43,660 nt of DNA from Kiloniellaceae bacterium (lineage in GTDB: Bacteria; Pseudomonadota; Alphaproteobacteria; Kiloniellales; J153), in the NCBI GenBank assembly GCA_021776095.1, contig JAJFGO010000096.1, forward strand, positions 1 through 43,660. Reading direction: 5' to 3'. The position numbers and the translations under genes were made by a program. Each line of letters begins with the position of its first letter. Positions within the stretch are counted from its first letter, which is position 1. Shown piece by piece: positions 1-9,024 of the stretch. Under the pieces are notes generated by a model that had not been told where the DNA came from, ran no database searches, and saw nothing but the letters and a program-made list of their open reading frames with translations.

Positions 1-161
1 GCGGCGAACGTTTGGCCGGTCTCTTCCGGTTCCGGCAGGCCCAGATCGCCGGCCGAGACCACATCGACGCCATAGGGCGCTAGCAGCGCCGCGATCTCGC
101 GCTGCTTGCCGGGGTTGTGGCTGGCGATGACCAGCCGCCCGCCGTGCCAGCGCCGACTCAC
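1..161 (-). CDS. rdgB: Non-canonical purine NTP pyrophosphatase RdgB (partial)
   Basis: This is the N-terminal 53 codons of a house-cleaning nucleotide pyrophosphatase (Ham1/RdgB family), which removes dITP/XTP; the rest lies beyond the left edge. Reading leftward from a GTG at 161, the product contains GGRLVIASHNPGKQREIAALL and then VSAGDLGLPEPEETGQTF, the characteristic substrate-binding start of the family (SHNxGKxxE). No ATG is available close by, so GTG is the likely start. It lies downstream of rph on the same strand, the usual order in alphaproteobacteria. Identification is from family knowledge and is firm despite truncation. Confidence 0.88.
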   Translation of the reverse strand, partial: MSRRWHGGRLVIASHNPGKQREIAALLAPYGVDVVSAGDLGLPEPEETGQTFA

Positions 162-186
162 GGATGGAGCCCACTTCGGTCGAGCC

Positions 187-292
187 GAAGGTCACCCCCA
201 CCCCAACCCGCCCCCCTCAAGGGGGAGTGAGTTAGACGCAAGACTCGCTTTTTCTTCCCTCCGCCCTGGAGGGGGAGGGTTAAGGAGGAGGG
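187..292. repeat. Intergenic palindromic repeat (C-rich/G-rich arms)
   Basis: The rdgB–rph gap holds two hairpin-forming ends, CCCCCTCAAGGGGG near 210–224 and CCCTCCGCCCTGGAGGGGGAGGG near 257–280, joined by an A/T-richer middle. This looks like one copy of the interspersed intergenic repeats common in alphaproteobacterial genomes. It could also act as an RNA processing or termination signal between the two genes. Copy number cannot be judged from one window. Confidence 0.5.
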
Positions 293-352
293 GGAAGCAG
301 CGCTGGAGCGCAAGCTTGGCCCCGCAAGGCTTGCGATCATGGCCGCGCCATT

Positions 353-1072
353 TCAGCCGATCCCCAGAACCTCGCGCTGGCGCGCGGCCAGGTCGCGCAC
401 CCCGGCCTCGGCCAAGGCCAGCATGGCATCCAGTTCGGCGCGCGAGAAAGGGCGTTCCTCCCCGGTCATCTGGACCTCGATGATTTCGCCGGCCCCGGTC
501 ATGACGAAATTCGCGTCGACCGCGGCGGCCACGTCCTCGTCGTAATCGAGGTCGAGCACCGGCATGCCCTTGTAAAGGCCGCAAGAAATCGCCGCGACCT
601 GGCCCGACAAAGGAATTGACTTGAGCGCACCGACCTCCAGCATGTGCTGAAATGCCAGGTGTAGCGCCACATAGGCGCCGGTAATGGCCGCCGTGCGCGT
701 GCCGCCGTCGGCCTGGATCACGTCGCAGTCGATCTTGATCTGGCGTTCGCCAAAGGCCCGCATATCCGTCACCGCCCTGAGCGAGCGGCCGATCAGGCGC
801 TGAATTTCCTGAGTCCGGCCGCTTTGCTTGCCGCGCGCGGCCTCGCGGTCGCCACGGGTGTGGGTGGCGCGCGGCAGCATGCCATATTCGGCGGTGACCC
901 AGCCCTTGCCCGAGTTGCGCAGGAACGGCGGCACCCCGGTCTCGATCGAGGCGGTGCACAGCACATGGGTATCGCCGAAGCGGGCCAGGCACGAGCCTTC
1001 CGCGTGCTTGCTGAACTCGGTTTCCAAGGTCACGGGACGCAACTGCGCGGGGGCGCGGCCGGATGGGCGCAT
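353..1072 (-). CDS. rph: Ribonuclease PH
   Basis: Phosphorolytic 3'-5' exoribonuclease that trims tRNA 3' ends in the cytoplasm. The 239-residue product is the usual family length. It starts [14 protein letters not shown] and carries the RNase PH core: [10 protein letters not shown] (phosphate-site region), [20 protein letters not shown], the IGRSLRAV segment, and the [19 protein letters not shown] motif with catalytic-site Asp residues. It is transcribed leftward, divergent from hrcA, with rdgB downstream. The ATG at 1072 gives the canonical N-terminus. No defects are seen. Confidence 0.97.
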   Translation of the reverse strand: MRPSGRAPAQLRPVTLETEFSKHAEGSCLARFGDTHVLCTASIETGVPPFLRNSGKGWVTAEYGMLPRATHTRGDREAARGKQSGRTQEIQRLIGRSLRAVTDMRAFGERQIKIDCDVIQADGGTRTAAITGAYVALHLAFQHMLEVGALKSIPLSGQVAAISCGLYKGMPVLDLDYDEDVAAAVDANFVMTGAGEIIEVQMTGEERPFSRAELDAMLALAEAGVRDLAARQREVLGIG

Positions 1073-1178
1073 AATGGGCCTCTACAAAGGAGATGATGCG
1101 GGATCGCGAGGGGCAAGCTACCCCATGGCCCCCCAGCCGTCCACAGGTCCGGCGGGCCTAACGGCGCCGCCGGCCACA

Positions 1179-1207
1179 TTGACGGACCCCGGGGGGCCAC
1201 CTACATT
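1179..1207 (+). promoter_or_regulatory. Candidate sigma-70 type promoter of hrcA
   Basis: TTGACG at 1179–1184 and TACATT at 1202–1207 are separated by 17 bases and lie about 50 bases before the hrcA ATG. This is seen by eye; no expression data. No CIRCE inverted repeat (TTAGCACTC-N9-GAGTGCTAA) was found near hrcA or dnaK. Confidence 0.45.
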
Positions 1208-1259
1208 CCAGGCGCGTCCAAATGAACATTGGAACGCGGAACGTCAAGGACAGGACACC

Positions 1260-2333
1260 ATGACCACGCGAGGCGGCAAGGAGCCGGCGGCGTCCTCGGC
1301 GATTCAGGCGCTGAACGAACGCTCGCGCGACATATTCCGGCAAATCGTGGACGCCTATGTGGAAACCGGCGCGCCGATTGGCTCGCGTACCATCGCGCGC
1401 CGCCTGGGGGTCGGCCTGTCGCCGGCGACCATTCGCAATGTCATGTCGGACCTGGAGGATTTGGGCCTGCTCTACGCGCCGCACACCTCGGCCGGGCGCC
1501 TGCCAACCGATATCGGCATGCGGCTGTTCGTCAACGGCCTGCTGGAACGCGGCAACTTAACCAAGGACGAGCGCGAGAACATCGAGAGCCAATGCGTCGC
1601 CTCGGGGCGCAGCCTACCAGAAACCTTGGAAGAAGCGACCAACGTGCTTTCCGGCCTGTCGCGCTGCGCCGGCCTGGTGGTCGCGCCAAAAATGGACGAA
1701 CCGTTGAAACATATCGAGTTCGTTCTGCTCGGCCCCGGGCGCGCCCTGGTGGTGCTCGTCTTCGCCTCGGGCACGGTGGAGAACCGGATCATCGACGTGC
1801 CTGTCGGCCTGCCCGCCTCCTCCCTGATCGAGGCCAGCAACTACCTCTCGTCACGCCTGGCCGGGCGTACCATCGCCGCCGCCGTGACGGAAATCCACGA
1901 TGAATTGGCGGAACACCGGGCCCAGCTCGACAGCTTGACCTCGAGCGTGGTCGAGCAAGGCCTGGCAACCTGGGCTAACGACGAACGCGGCGGCGCGCTG
2001 ATCGTGCGCGGTCAGGCGCAGCTCTTGGAAGACATCCACGCGATCGAGGAGTTGGAACAGATCCGCCAATTGTTCTCGGCGCTGGAGACCAAGGAGGCAC
2101 TCAAGAGCTTGCTCGACCTGACCGGATCGGCCCAGGGCGTGCAGATCTACATCGGCGCGGAGAACGAACTGTTCGGCCTGGCCGGCTGTTCGGTTGTGAT
2201 CGCGCCCTACGCCAATAGCCAGCAACAGATCGTCGGCGCCGTCGGTGTTGTCGGGCCGACCCGGATAGACTATGCCCGCATCATTCCCATGGTCGATTAC
2301 ACCGCCAAGGTGATCGGGCGCATCATCGGATAG
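1260..2333 (+). CDS. hrcA: Heat-inducible transcription repressor HrcA
   Basis: Repressor that binds CIRCE operators, classically of groESL. The 357-residue product begins MTTRGGKEP and has an N-terminal winged helix (about residues 25–80, with IGSRTIARRLGVGLSPATIRNVMSDLEDLGLL), followed by the HTSAGRLPTDIGMRLFVNG signature and a GAF-like/dimerisation region ending VVDYTAKVIGRIIG-type (IIPMVDYTAKVIGRII). The ATG at 1260 is chosen over in-frame upstream codons because the upstream frame is antisense to rph and non-conserved, and because AAGGACAGG precedes it. It lies 66 bases ahead of grpE, probably as an operon. No CIRCE is seen here, so its target is probably elsewhere. Confidence 0.96.
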   Translation: MTTRGGKEPAASSAIQALNERSRDIFRQIVDAYVETGAPIGSRTIARRLGVGLSPATIRNVMSDLEDLGLLYAPHTSAGRLPTDIGMRLFVNGLLERGNLTKDERENIESQCVASGRSLPETLEEATNVLSGLSRCAGLVVAPKMDEPLKHIEFVLLGPGRALVVLVFASGTVENRIIDVPVGLPASSLIEASNYLSSRLAGRTIAAAVTEIHDELAEHRAQLDSLTSSVVEQGLATWANDERGGALIVRGQAQLLEDIHAIEELEQIRQLFSALETKEALKSLLDLTGSAQGVQIYIGAENELFGLAGCSVVIAPYANSQQQIVGAVGVVGPTRIDYARIIPMVDYTAKVIGRIIG

Positions 2334-2399
2334 GTGGCCCGAGGGCCGGGGCGGCGCCGTAAACCATCGCACAACACAGATTAGGAACCGATCACAGGT

Positions 2400-3110
2400 A
2401 TGTCCGACAACGACGAAAAAACACCGCAGGACGCGACGCCAGAGACCGCCGCGGAAAGCGCCGGGGAGCAGGCGGACCGGCGAAATCCGGCTGAGCAGGC
2501 GCCGGCAGAGGATGCACCCTTGGTTGGGGAGGTCGATCCGTTGCCTATGCCGGAGCCGGAAGACCCGATCGCCACGCTCGAGGCCCAGGCCGCGGACTTG
2601 AAGGACCAGTTGCTGCGCGCCTTGGCGGAAACCGAGAACCTGCGCCAGCGCAGCCGGCGCGAGCGCGAAGATGGGGTTCGCTATGCGCCTGGCCCCTTAG
2701 CCAAGGACATGATCGAGGTAGCGGACAACTTGAACCGCGCCCTGGAGGCCGTCCCGGCCGAGGCGGTCGAGGCCGACGAGCATCTGAAGAACCTCATTAC
2801 CGGCGTGCAGATGACCGAGAAATCCCTGCAATCGGTCTTCGAGAGGCACAACATCCGCCGGATCGACCCCCTGGGCGAGCGCCTGGACCCCCATGCCCAC
2901 GAGGCGATCTTCGAGGTTCCGGACCTGAGCCAGCCGGCCGGCACCATCGTGCAAGTAGTGCGCGCCGGATACCGCCTGCACGACCGCCTGCTGCGCGCCG
3001 CCCAGGTCGGCGTGGCCAAGGGAGGCCCCGCGCCCGGTGCGAAACCGAACGGCGCCCAAGCCAATGGCGCGGACAACGAACCGGGCAGCCGCGTGGACAC
3101 CAAGGCTTAG
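2400..3110 (+). CDS. grpE: Nucleotide exchange factor GrpE
   Basis: Co-chaperone that releases ADP from DnaK. The 236 residues comprise an acidic, disordered N-terminus (1–55), a coiled-coil dimerisation helix (about 57–100, LEAQAADLKDQLLRALAETENLRQRSRRE), and the C-terminal beta domain with GERLDPHAHEAIFEVP and the GYRLHDRLLRAAQVGVAKG signature. A short Gly/Ala/Asn-rich tail follows. It is cotranscribed with hrcA. Its stop overlaps by four bases the stop of the convergent GST gene, so the two transcripts overlap tail to tail. Confidence 0.97.
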   Translation: MSDNDEKTPQDATPETAAESAGEQADRRNPAEQAPAEDAPLVGEVDPLPMPEPEDPIATLEAQAADLKDQLLRALAETENLRQRSRREREDGVRYAPGPLAKDMIEVADNLNRALEAVPAEAVEADEHLKNLITGVQMTEKSLQSVFERHNIRRIDPLGERLDPHAHEAIFEVPDLSQPAGTIVQVVRAGYRLHDRLLRAAQVGVAKGGPAPGAKPNGAQANGADNEPGSRVDTKA

Positions 3111-3742
3111 GGGGCTTCTTCTTCCTTGGGAAAGCGGGTGGCGATAACCGACGGCCGCGCGGCCATGGTCGCCTGCCAAGCCGTCAATTTGGGTGACGAG
3201 TCCAACAACGCCGGCCCACTTGGCGCCAAGCGGAGATAGGCGAGGACCGGTGCAAGCCAGAGGTCGGCAAGCGACAACTCCGCGCCGACCAGGAAGGGCA
3301 CCTCTGCCAGGTCCTCCAAGACGCCGAGGGCGCGTCGGGCCCTGGCTATTTCTTCGGCGCTCAACTGGCCGGCGCGGCTGCGTTTCACCTCTTCCACCAA
3401 GACGCCCCAAACCAGTGCCGGATATGCGTAATTGTCCACGACCCGCATGATTTGCGTCATGCGCGCCAGGGCGCGGGCGTCACGCGGAATTAGCCGCTCT
3501 CCGCCGAAGGCGGCAACGGCGTAGCACGCAATGGCGTCAGTTTCGAACAGGCGAAATCCGTCGTGTTCTGAGGCCGGAATTTTGCCGAAGGGATGACGGG
3601 TCTCGTAGTCGTCCGGCAGCGAATCTTGGGTGAAAATATCGACCGGGACCAATTCGTAGGTCACGCCGATCTCCTCCAGCACCAGGCGGGCGATACGTAC
3701 ATAGACGCTGTAGGGCGCGCCGTAGAGGGTGATTTGGGTCAT
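3107..3742 (-). CDS. Glutathione S-transferase family protein
   Basis: A 211-residue soluble GST with an N-terminal thioredoxin fold (MTQITLYGAPYSVYVRIARLVLEE; the cis-Pro region is FGKIPASEHDGFRLFETDAI, with the glutathione-binding E-T/S pair) and an all-helical C-terminal domain (VEEVKRSRAGQLSAEEIARARRALGVLE, then SLADLWLAPVL). The start at 3742 is the first ATG giving this fold, and it overlaps the stop of the upstream DUF1848 gene by four bases (ATGA), implying translational coupling. The substrate is unknown. Confidence 0.9.
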   Translation of the reverse strand: MTQITLYGAPYSVYVRIARLVLEEIGVTYELVPVDIFTQDSLPDDYETRHPFGKIPASEHDGFRLFETDAIACYAVAAFGGERLIPRDARALARMTQIMRVVDNYAYPALVWGVLVEEVKRSRAGQLSAEEIARARRALGVLEDLAEVPFLVGAELSLADLWLAPVLAYLRLAPSGPALLDSSPKLTAWQATMAARPSVIATRFPKEEEAP

Positions 3743-4659
3743 GGGTGCTCGCCTTTCGCCGGAAACTCCGCGGCCGTCCCGGTAGGAGGGTACAGCATCG
3801 GCACGTCCGGGGCGTGCGCCCTGTGATTCTTCTTGGCCAATTCCGGCCGGCGGACGGCATAGCAATAGGTGCAGCCGTGGGGACAGGTGTCGTAAGCGCC
3901 GATATCGCGCGATTCGGCGCAGAGGCACCCCGGTCGGTTGCCCTTGGTCTTGGCCCCGACCGGTCGGCCGGCGATATCGGACAGTCGCTGAGCGTCGATG
4001 CAGCGCGCCGGCGCCAGGCCCGAGACCGGGAGGTCCGGCTGACTGCATAGGGTGGCGGTCATGCCTTGCCCGGCGGCGATCCCCGCCAACTCGCCCAGCA
4101 GGGCCTGTTTCGCCCCGTTCGGCGGGTCAGTCCAGGTAAAGCCGTGGCGCTGGGCGGCACGCGTCAGATTGGTCCGGGTCTTGGCATAGATCTGGGCGAA
4201 GGACAGCACCACCTCGTCGGTGGCCCCGCTTAAGGCCTCGGCCAGACGGGCGAAAGTCTCCCGATGCCAGGCCGGGGGCGTCAGCGAGGTCAGGAGGACC
4301 GGGTCGTAGCGCCACACCGTCGCGCGCGGCCCATAGGTCTCGGCCAGCCAGCGCATCTGCGCGACCGAGCGGTCCGCATCGGTAACGGACGCCTCCAGGG
4401 CGCGCGGATAGCCGGTGATCGTAATGTGAACCGCGAACGGCAGGCACAGACCGGCGACCTCCGCCAGGGCGGCGCGAAATGGCGCCAAATTACGGGTCCA
4501 GAACACGAAGCCGTCGCAGCCGGGCGCGCGCAACGCCACCTCGTAAGGCCGCCCGCCATAGGGATTGGCGACCCGCACCGTCCCCTCGGCCAAGCGTCGC
4601 CGGAACCAGGCACCGTAAAAGGCAGGAATATCGCTGCGATAGCTGGCGGAGACGATCAC
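3739..4659 (-). CDS. DUF1848 family protein (radical-SAM-like cysteine cluster)
   Basis: A 306-residue protein matching the DUF1848 family. It starts MIVSASYRSDIPAFYGAWF and carries FVFWTRNLAPF, ITGYPRALE and VWRYDPVLL motifs. The C-terminal segment has cysteines at about 245, 247, 259, 263 and 266, the last three in a CxxxCxxC arrangement (CPHGCTYC), resembling a radical-SAM iron–sulfur ligand set but at the C-terminus. The biochemical role is unknown. It is the middle gene of a three-gene leftward operon with four-base overlaps on both sides. Confidence 0.85.
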   Translation of the reverse strand: MIVSASYRSDIPAFYGAWFRRRLAEGTVRVANPYGGRPYEVALRAPGCDGFVFWTRNLAPFRAALAEVAGLCLPFAVHITITGYPRALEASVTDADRSVAQMRWLAETYGPRATVWRYDPVLLTSLTPPAWHRETFARLAEALSGATDEVVLSFAQIYAKTRTNLTRAAQRHGFTWTDPPNGAKQALLGELAGIAAGQGMTATLCSQPDLPVSGLAPARCIDAQRLSDIAGRPVGAKTKGNRPGCLCAESRDIGAYDTCPHGCTYCYAVRRPELAKKNHRAHAPDVPMLYPPTGTAAEFPAKGEHP

Positions 4660-4907
4660 GGCTCGCCCGAGCCCCGATCCTCCTCCGCTTGGCGCTTCGC
4701 CTCGCGGGCGCCCATGAACCTGAAGAAGACGTAAAGACCCGCGCCAACCAGGGCGGCGATCGCCCCAAATCGGTTAACCGCCGGGTCGTGCAGGATCATG
4801 TCGCCGGCCAGCGCGATCAGCACGCCGCCGATCACGGTCACGACCAGGGCCCAAAGGATAGAGCGGTAGATGCCGTCCTTGGGCAGGGGTGGGGTCTGGC
4901 GGCGCAT
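4656..4907 (-). CDS. Small two-helix membrane protein, unknown function
   Basis: An 83-residue protein with a short basic N-terminus, two predicted membrane helices (about residues 16–36, SILWALVVTVIGGVLIALAG; and 44–66, FGAIAALVGAGLYVFFRFMG) and a charged C-terminus (AREAKRQAEEDRGSGEP). It is the first gene of the leftward operon with DUF1848 and GST; its stop overlaps the DUF1848 start by four bases. I do not recognise a named family. Confidence 0.75.
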   Translation of the reverse strand: MRRQTPPLPKDGIYRSILWALVVTVIGGVLIALAGDMILHDPAVNRFGAIAALVGAGLYVFFRFMGAREAKRQAEEDRGSGEP

Positions 4908-5010
4908 CGGGAGCCTAGTTGTGGTGAGGCTTTCAATCTGCCCCCTCGGCGCGCCCGGGACAAGAGCCCCCAGGCCAAGGAAATACTTGTGAAAAGCCCG
5001 GAATTCCCGC

Positions 5011-5038
5011 CTTGCAGGCCCGGCGAGAGACCTTATAT
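5011..5038 (+). promoter_or_regulatory. Sigma-32 (RpoH) type heat-shock promoter of dnaK
   Basis: CTTG at 5011–5014, then 17 bases, then CTTATAT at 5032–5038. This matches the alphaproteobacterial heat-shock consensus that I recall as CTTG-N17/18-CYTATNT. It lies about 120 bases before the dnaK ATG, on the correct strand. The match is seen directly; regulation by RpoH is inference. Confidence 0.7.
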
Positions 5039-5161
5039 ATCCCGGGAACCGTCATGGTTATGACACGTCACGCATTTTGCGGAACTCCACGAGTGGGGAC
5101 CCGGCGGCGGCGCTTGGATTTTAAGGCCGCCCGAGCGGTTTGCTAAGGAACGAGGAGAAAC

Positions 5162-7120
<1,959 letters not shown>

Positions 7121-7189
7121 TCGGCGGTGCGGTTAGACGCGTGAGGCCCGGATGCCAGCACTGATCCTCGGGGCGAGGCCTCTCCTGCG

Positions 7190-7207
7190 GCGGCGCCCCG
7201 GCGCCGC
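7190..7207 (+). promoter_or_regulatory. GC hairpin between dnaK and dnaJ
   Basis: A perfect 8-bp inverted repeat (GCGGCGCC/GGCGCCGC, 2-base centre) in the 124-base dnaK–dnaJ spacer, with no T-run after it. It could partly terminate or stabilise mRNA and so set the DnaK:DnaJ ratio. That role is inferred. Confidence 0.4.
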
Positions 7208-7244
7208 GTCCAACCGGCCTGTGCGATAGGTGGGGCGGCGCACG

Positions 7245-8384
7245 ATGGCCAAGCAAGATTTTTACGAGACCTTGGGCGTTCAAAAAAACGCCGGCGCCGA
7301 TGACCTGAAAAAGGCCTACCGCAAACTCGCCATGCAGTTTCACCCGGACCGCAATCCGGGTGACACCACGGCCGAGCACAAGTTCAAGGAAATCAGCGAG
7401 GCCTACGACATCCTGAAGGATGCCGACAAGCGCGCCGCCTACGACCGCTTCGGTCATGCTGCCTTCGAGAACGGCAGCGGCGGGCAGGCCGGTCGGGCGG
7501 GCGGCTTCGACTTCGGTGCCGGCTTCGCCGATATTTTCGACGAGATGTTCGGCGACTTCATGGGCGGGCGCGCCGGAGCCGGCGGCGCCGGGCGGGGTGC
7601 CGACCTGCGCTACAATTTGGAAATCTCGCTCGAAGATGCCTACAACGGCAAGACGGCCCAAATCCGCGTACCGACCAGCGTCACCTGCGACGCCTGCAGC
7701 GGCTCCGGCGCGGCCAAGGGCTCATCGCCCACAACCTGCAACACCTGCCGTGGGCGTGGCCGGGTCCGCGCCCAGCAGGGCTTTTTCACCATCGAGCGCG
7801 GCTGCCCGACCTGTCACGGCGTCGGCCGGGTGATCGAGGACCCCTGCCGGGCCTGCAGCGGCGCCGGGCGCCTGCAAAAGGAAAAGAACCTTCAGGTCAA
7901 TATCCCGGCCGGGGTCGAAGACGGCACGCGAATCCGCCTGGCCGGGGAGGGCGAGGCCGGTGTGCGCGGCGCCGGGCCGGGCGATCTCTACATCTTCCTG
8001 GCGCTCAAGCCGCACCGCCTATTCCAGCGCAACGGCGCCGATGTCTATTGCCGGGCCCCCATACCCATGACCACGGCAACCCTGGGCGGCACCATCGAGG
8101 TGCCGACCATCGACGGTGGGCGCGCCAAGATCAATGTGCCCTCCGGCACCCAGAACAGCCGCCAGTTCCGTCTCAAGAGCAAAGGCATGAGCGTCATGCG
8201 CTCGGCCGCGCGCGGCGACATGTATGTGGAGGTCAACGTCGAGACCCCGGTTAATTTGACCAAGCGCCAACAGGAACTGCTGCGCGAGTTCGAATCGGAA
8301 AGTACCCACAAGGAAACCAGCCCGGAATCCGAGGGATTCTTCACCCGGGTCAAGGAATTCTGGGACGACCTGACGGAGAAGTAG
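7245..8384 (+). CDS. dnaJ: Chaperone protein DnaJ (Hsp40)
   Basis: Class I J-protein of 379 residues that stimulates DnaK ATPase. Seen: J domain with HPD at 33–35 ([12 protein letters not shown]), a Gly-rich region ([18 protein letters not shown]), four CxxCxGxG zinc repeats ([32 protein letters not shown]), then the substrate-binding domains. ATG 7245 is preferred over an in-frame GTG at 7230 because AGGTGGGG is well spaced for it and [12 protein letters not shown] is the canonical start. The stop lies six bases from that of the convergent lipoprotein gene. Confidence 0.98.
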   Translation: MAKQDFYETLGVQKNAGADDLKKAYRKLAMQFHPDRNPGDTTAEHKFKEISEAYDILKDADKRAAYDRFGHAAFENGSGGQAGRAGGFDFGAGFADIFDEMFGDFMGGRAGAGGAGRGADLRYNLEISLEDAYNGKTAQIRVPTSVTCDACSGSGAAKGSSPTTCNTCRGRGRVRAQQGFFTIERGCPTCHGVGRVIEDPCRACSGAGRLQKEKNLQVNIPAGVEDGTRIRLAGEGEAGVRGAGPGDLYIFLALKPHRLFQRNGADVYCRAPIPMTTATLGGTIEVPTIDGGRAKINVPSGTQNSRQFRLKSKGMSVMRSAARGDMYVEVNVETPVNLTKRQQELLREFESESTHKETSPESEGFFTRVKEFWDDLTEK

Positions 8385-8390
8385 CCCCGT

Positions 8391-8906
8391 CTAGGGCACC
8401 TGGGCCGGAAAATTCAATGTGCGCCGCGCCCCATCCACTTCGATGACCACGACCTCGATCCGCCAGGCCGCCGCCGAATTGCGGTAATCGGCCGGATCGG
8501 GCAACGGCACGCGCGCCTCGACCCGCCGGCTGGTCCGCTCGGCCTCGCCGCCGAAGACGTTCCAGCCCAAACTGACCGAGGGATTGATGCCGCTGGAGGA
8601 GCCGCCGGTCACGCCGATCCCGACGCGCGGCCGCACGCCGCCGCCGCCTTCGATACCGGTAACCGGCACCGGAGCATCCGCCGGATAGCGAGCGCCGTGC
8701 GGGTCGATCAAGGCGATCCGCTCGATCCTGCGCCCCGGCGGCACCTCGGCAATCACCACCTGAACCGCGTCGGAGGGCGGGACCGCGGCACGCGCGCTGA
8801 CCCACATGACGCCGTCTGGCGGTGGGCGGCGGGGCGCGTCGCCGCCACTACAGGCAACCAGAAGGCTGGCGAGCCCAACCCAAGCAAAACAAATCGCCAA
8901 ACGCAT
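8391..8906 (-). CDS. Putative lipoprotein, unknown function
   Basis: A 171-residue protein with a lipoprotein signal peptide (MRLAICFAWVGLASLLVAC; lipid Cys at 19 in LVAC). The mature part is not assigned to a family by me. It contains PPGRRIERIALIDPHGARYPAD and a Gly-rich strand region (VGIGVTGGSSSGINPSVSLGW), and ends with beta-rich sequence, suggesting a periplasmic, membrane-anchored beta protein. It is divergent from glnD and convergent with dnaJ. Confidence 0.75.
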   Translation of the reverse strand: MRLAICFAWVGLASLLVACSGGDAPRRPPPDGVMWVSARAAVPPSDAVQVVIAEVPPGRRIERIALIDPHGARYPADAPVPVTGIEGGGGVRPRVGIGVTGGSSSGINPSVSLGWNVFGGEAERTSRRVEARVPLPDPADYRNSAAAWRIEVVVIEVDGARRTLNFPAQVP

Positions 8907-9024
8907 GGCCGATCATCGCACCCCGGCGCGCCGGGTGCACGTGTCCCGAACCCGTCGCGAAGGCATTGGAATATCGCCAAGGAAAGCCATTGATACTGAC
9001 GGCCATAGGGTCGATCTTGTAATC

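Noticed and set aside
828-1259. In-frame upstream extension of hrcA
   Set aside because: It lies antisense to rph, has a non-conserved composition, and HrcA proteins start near the 1260 ATG.
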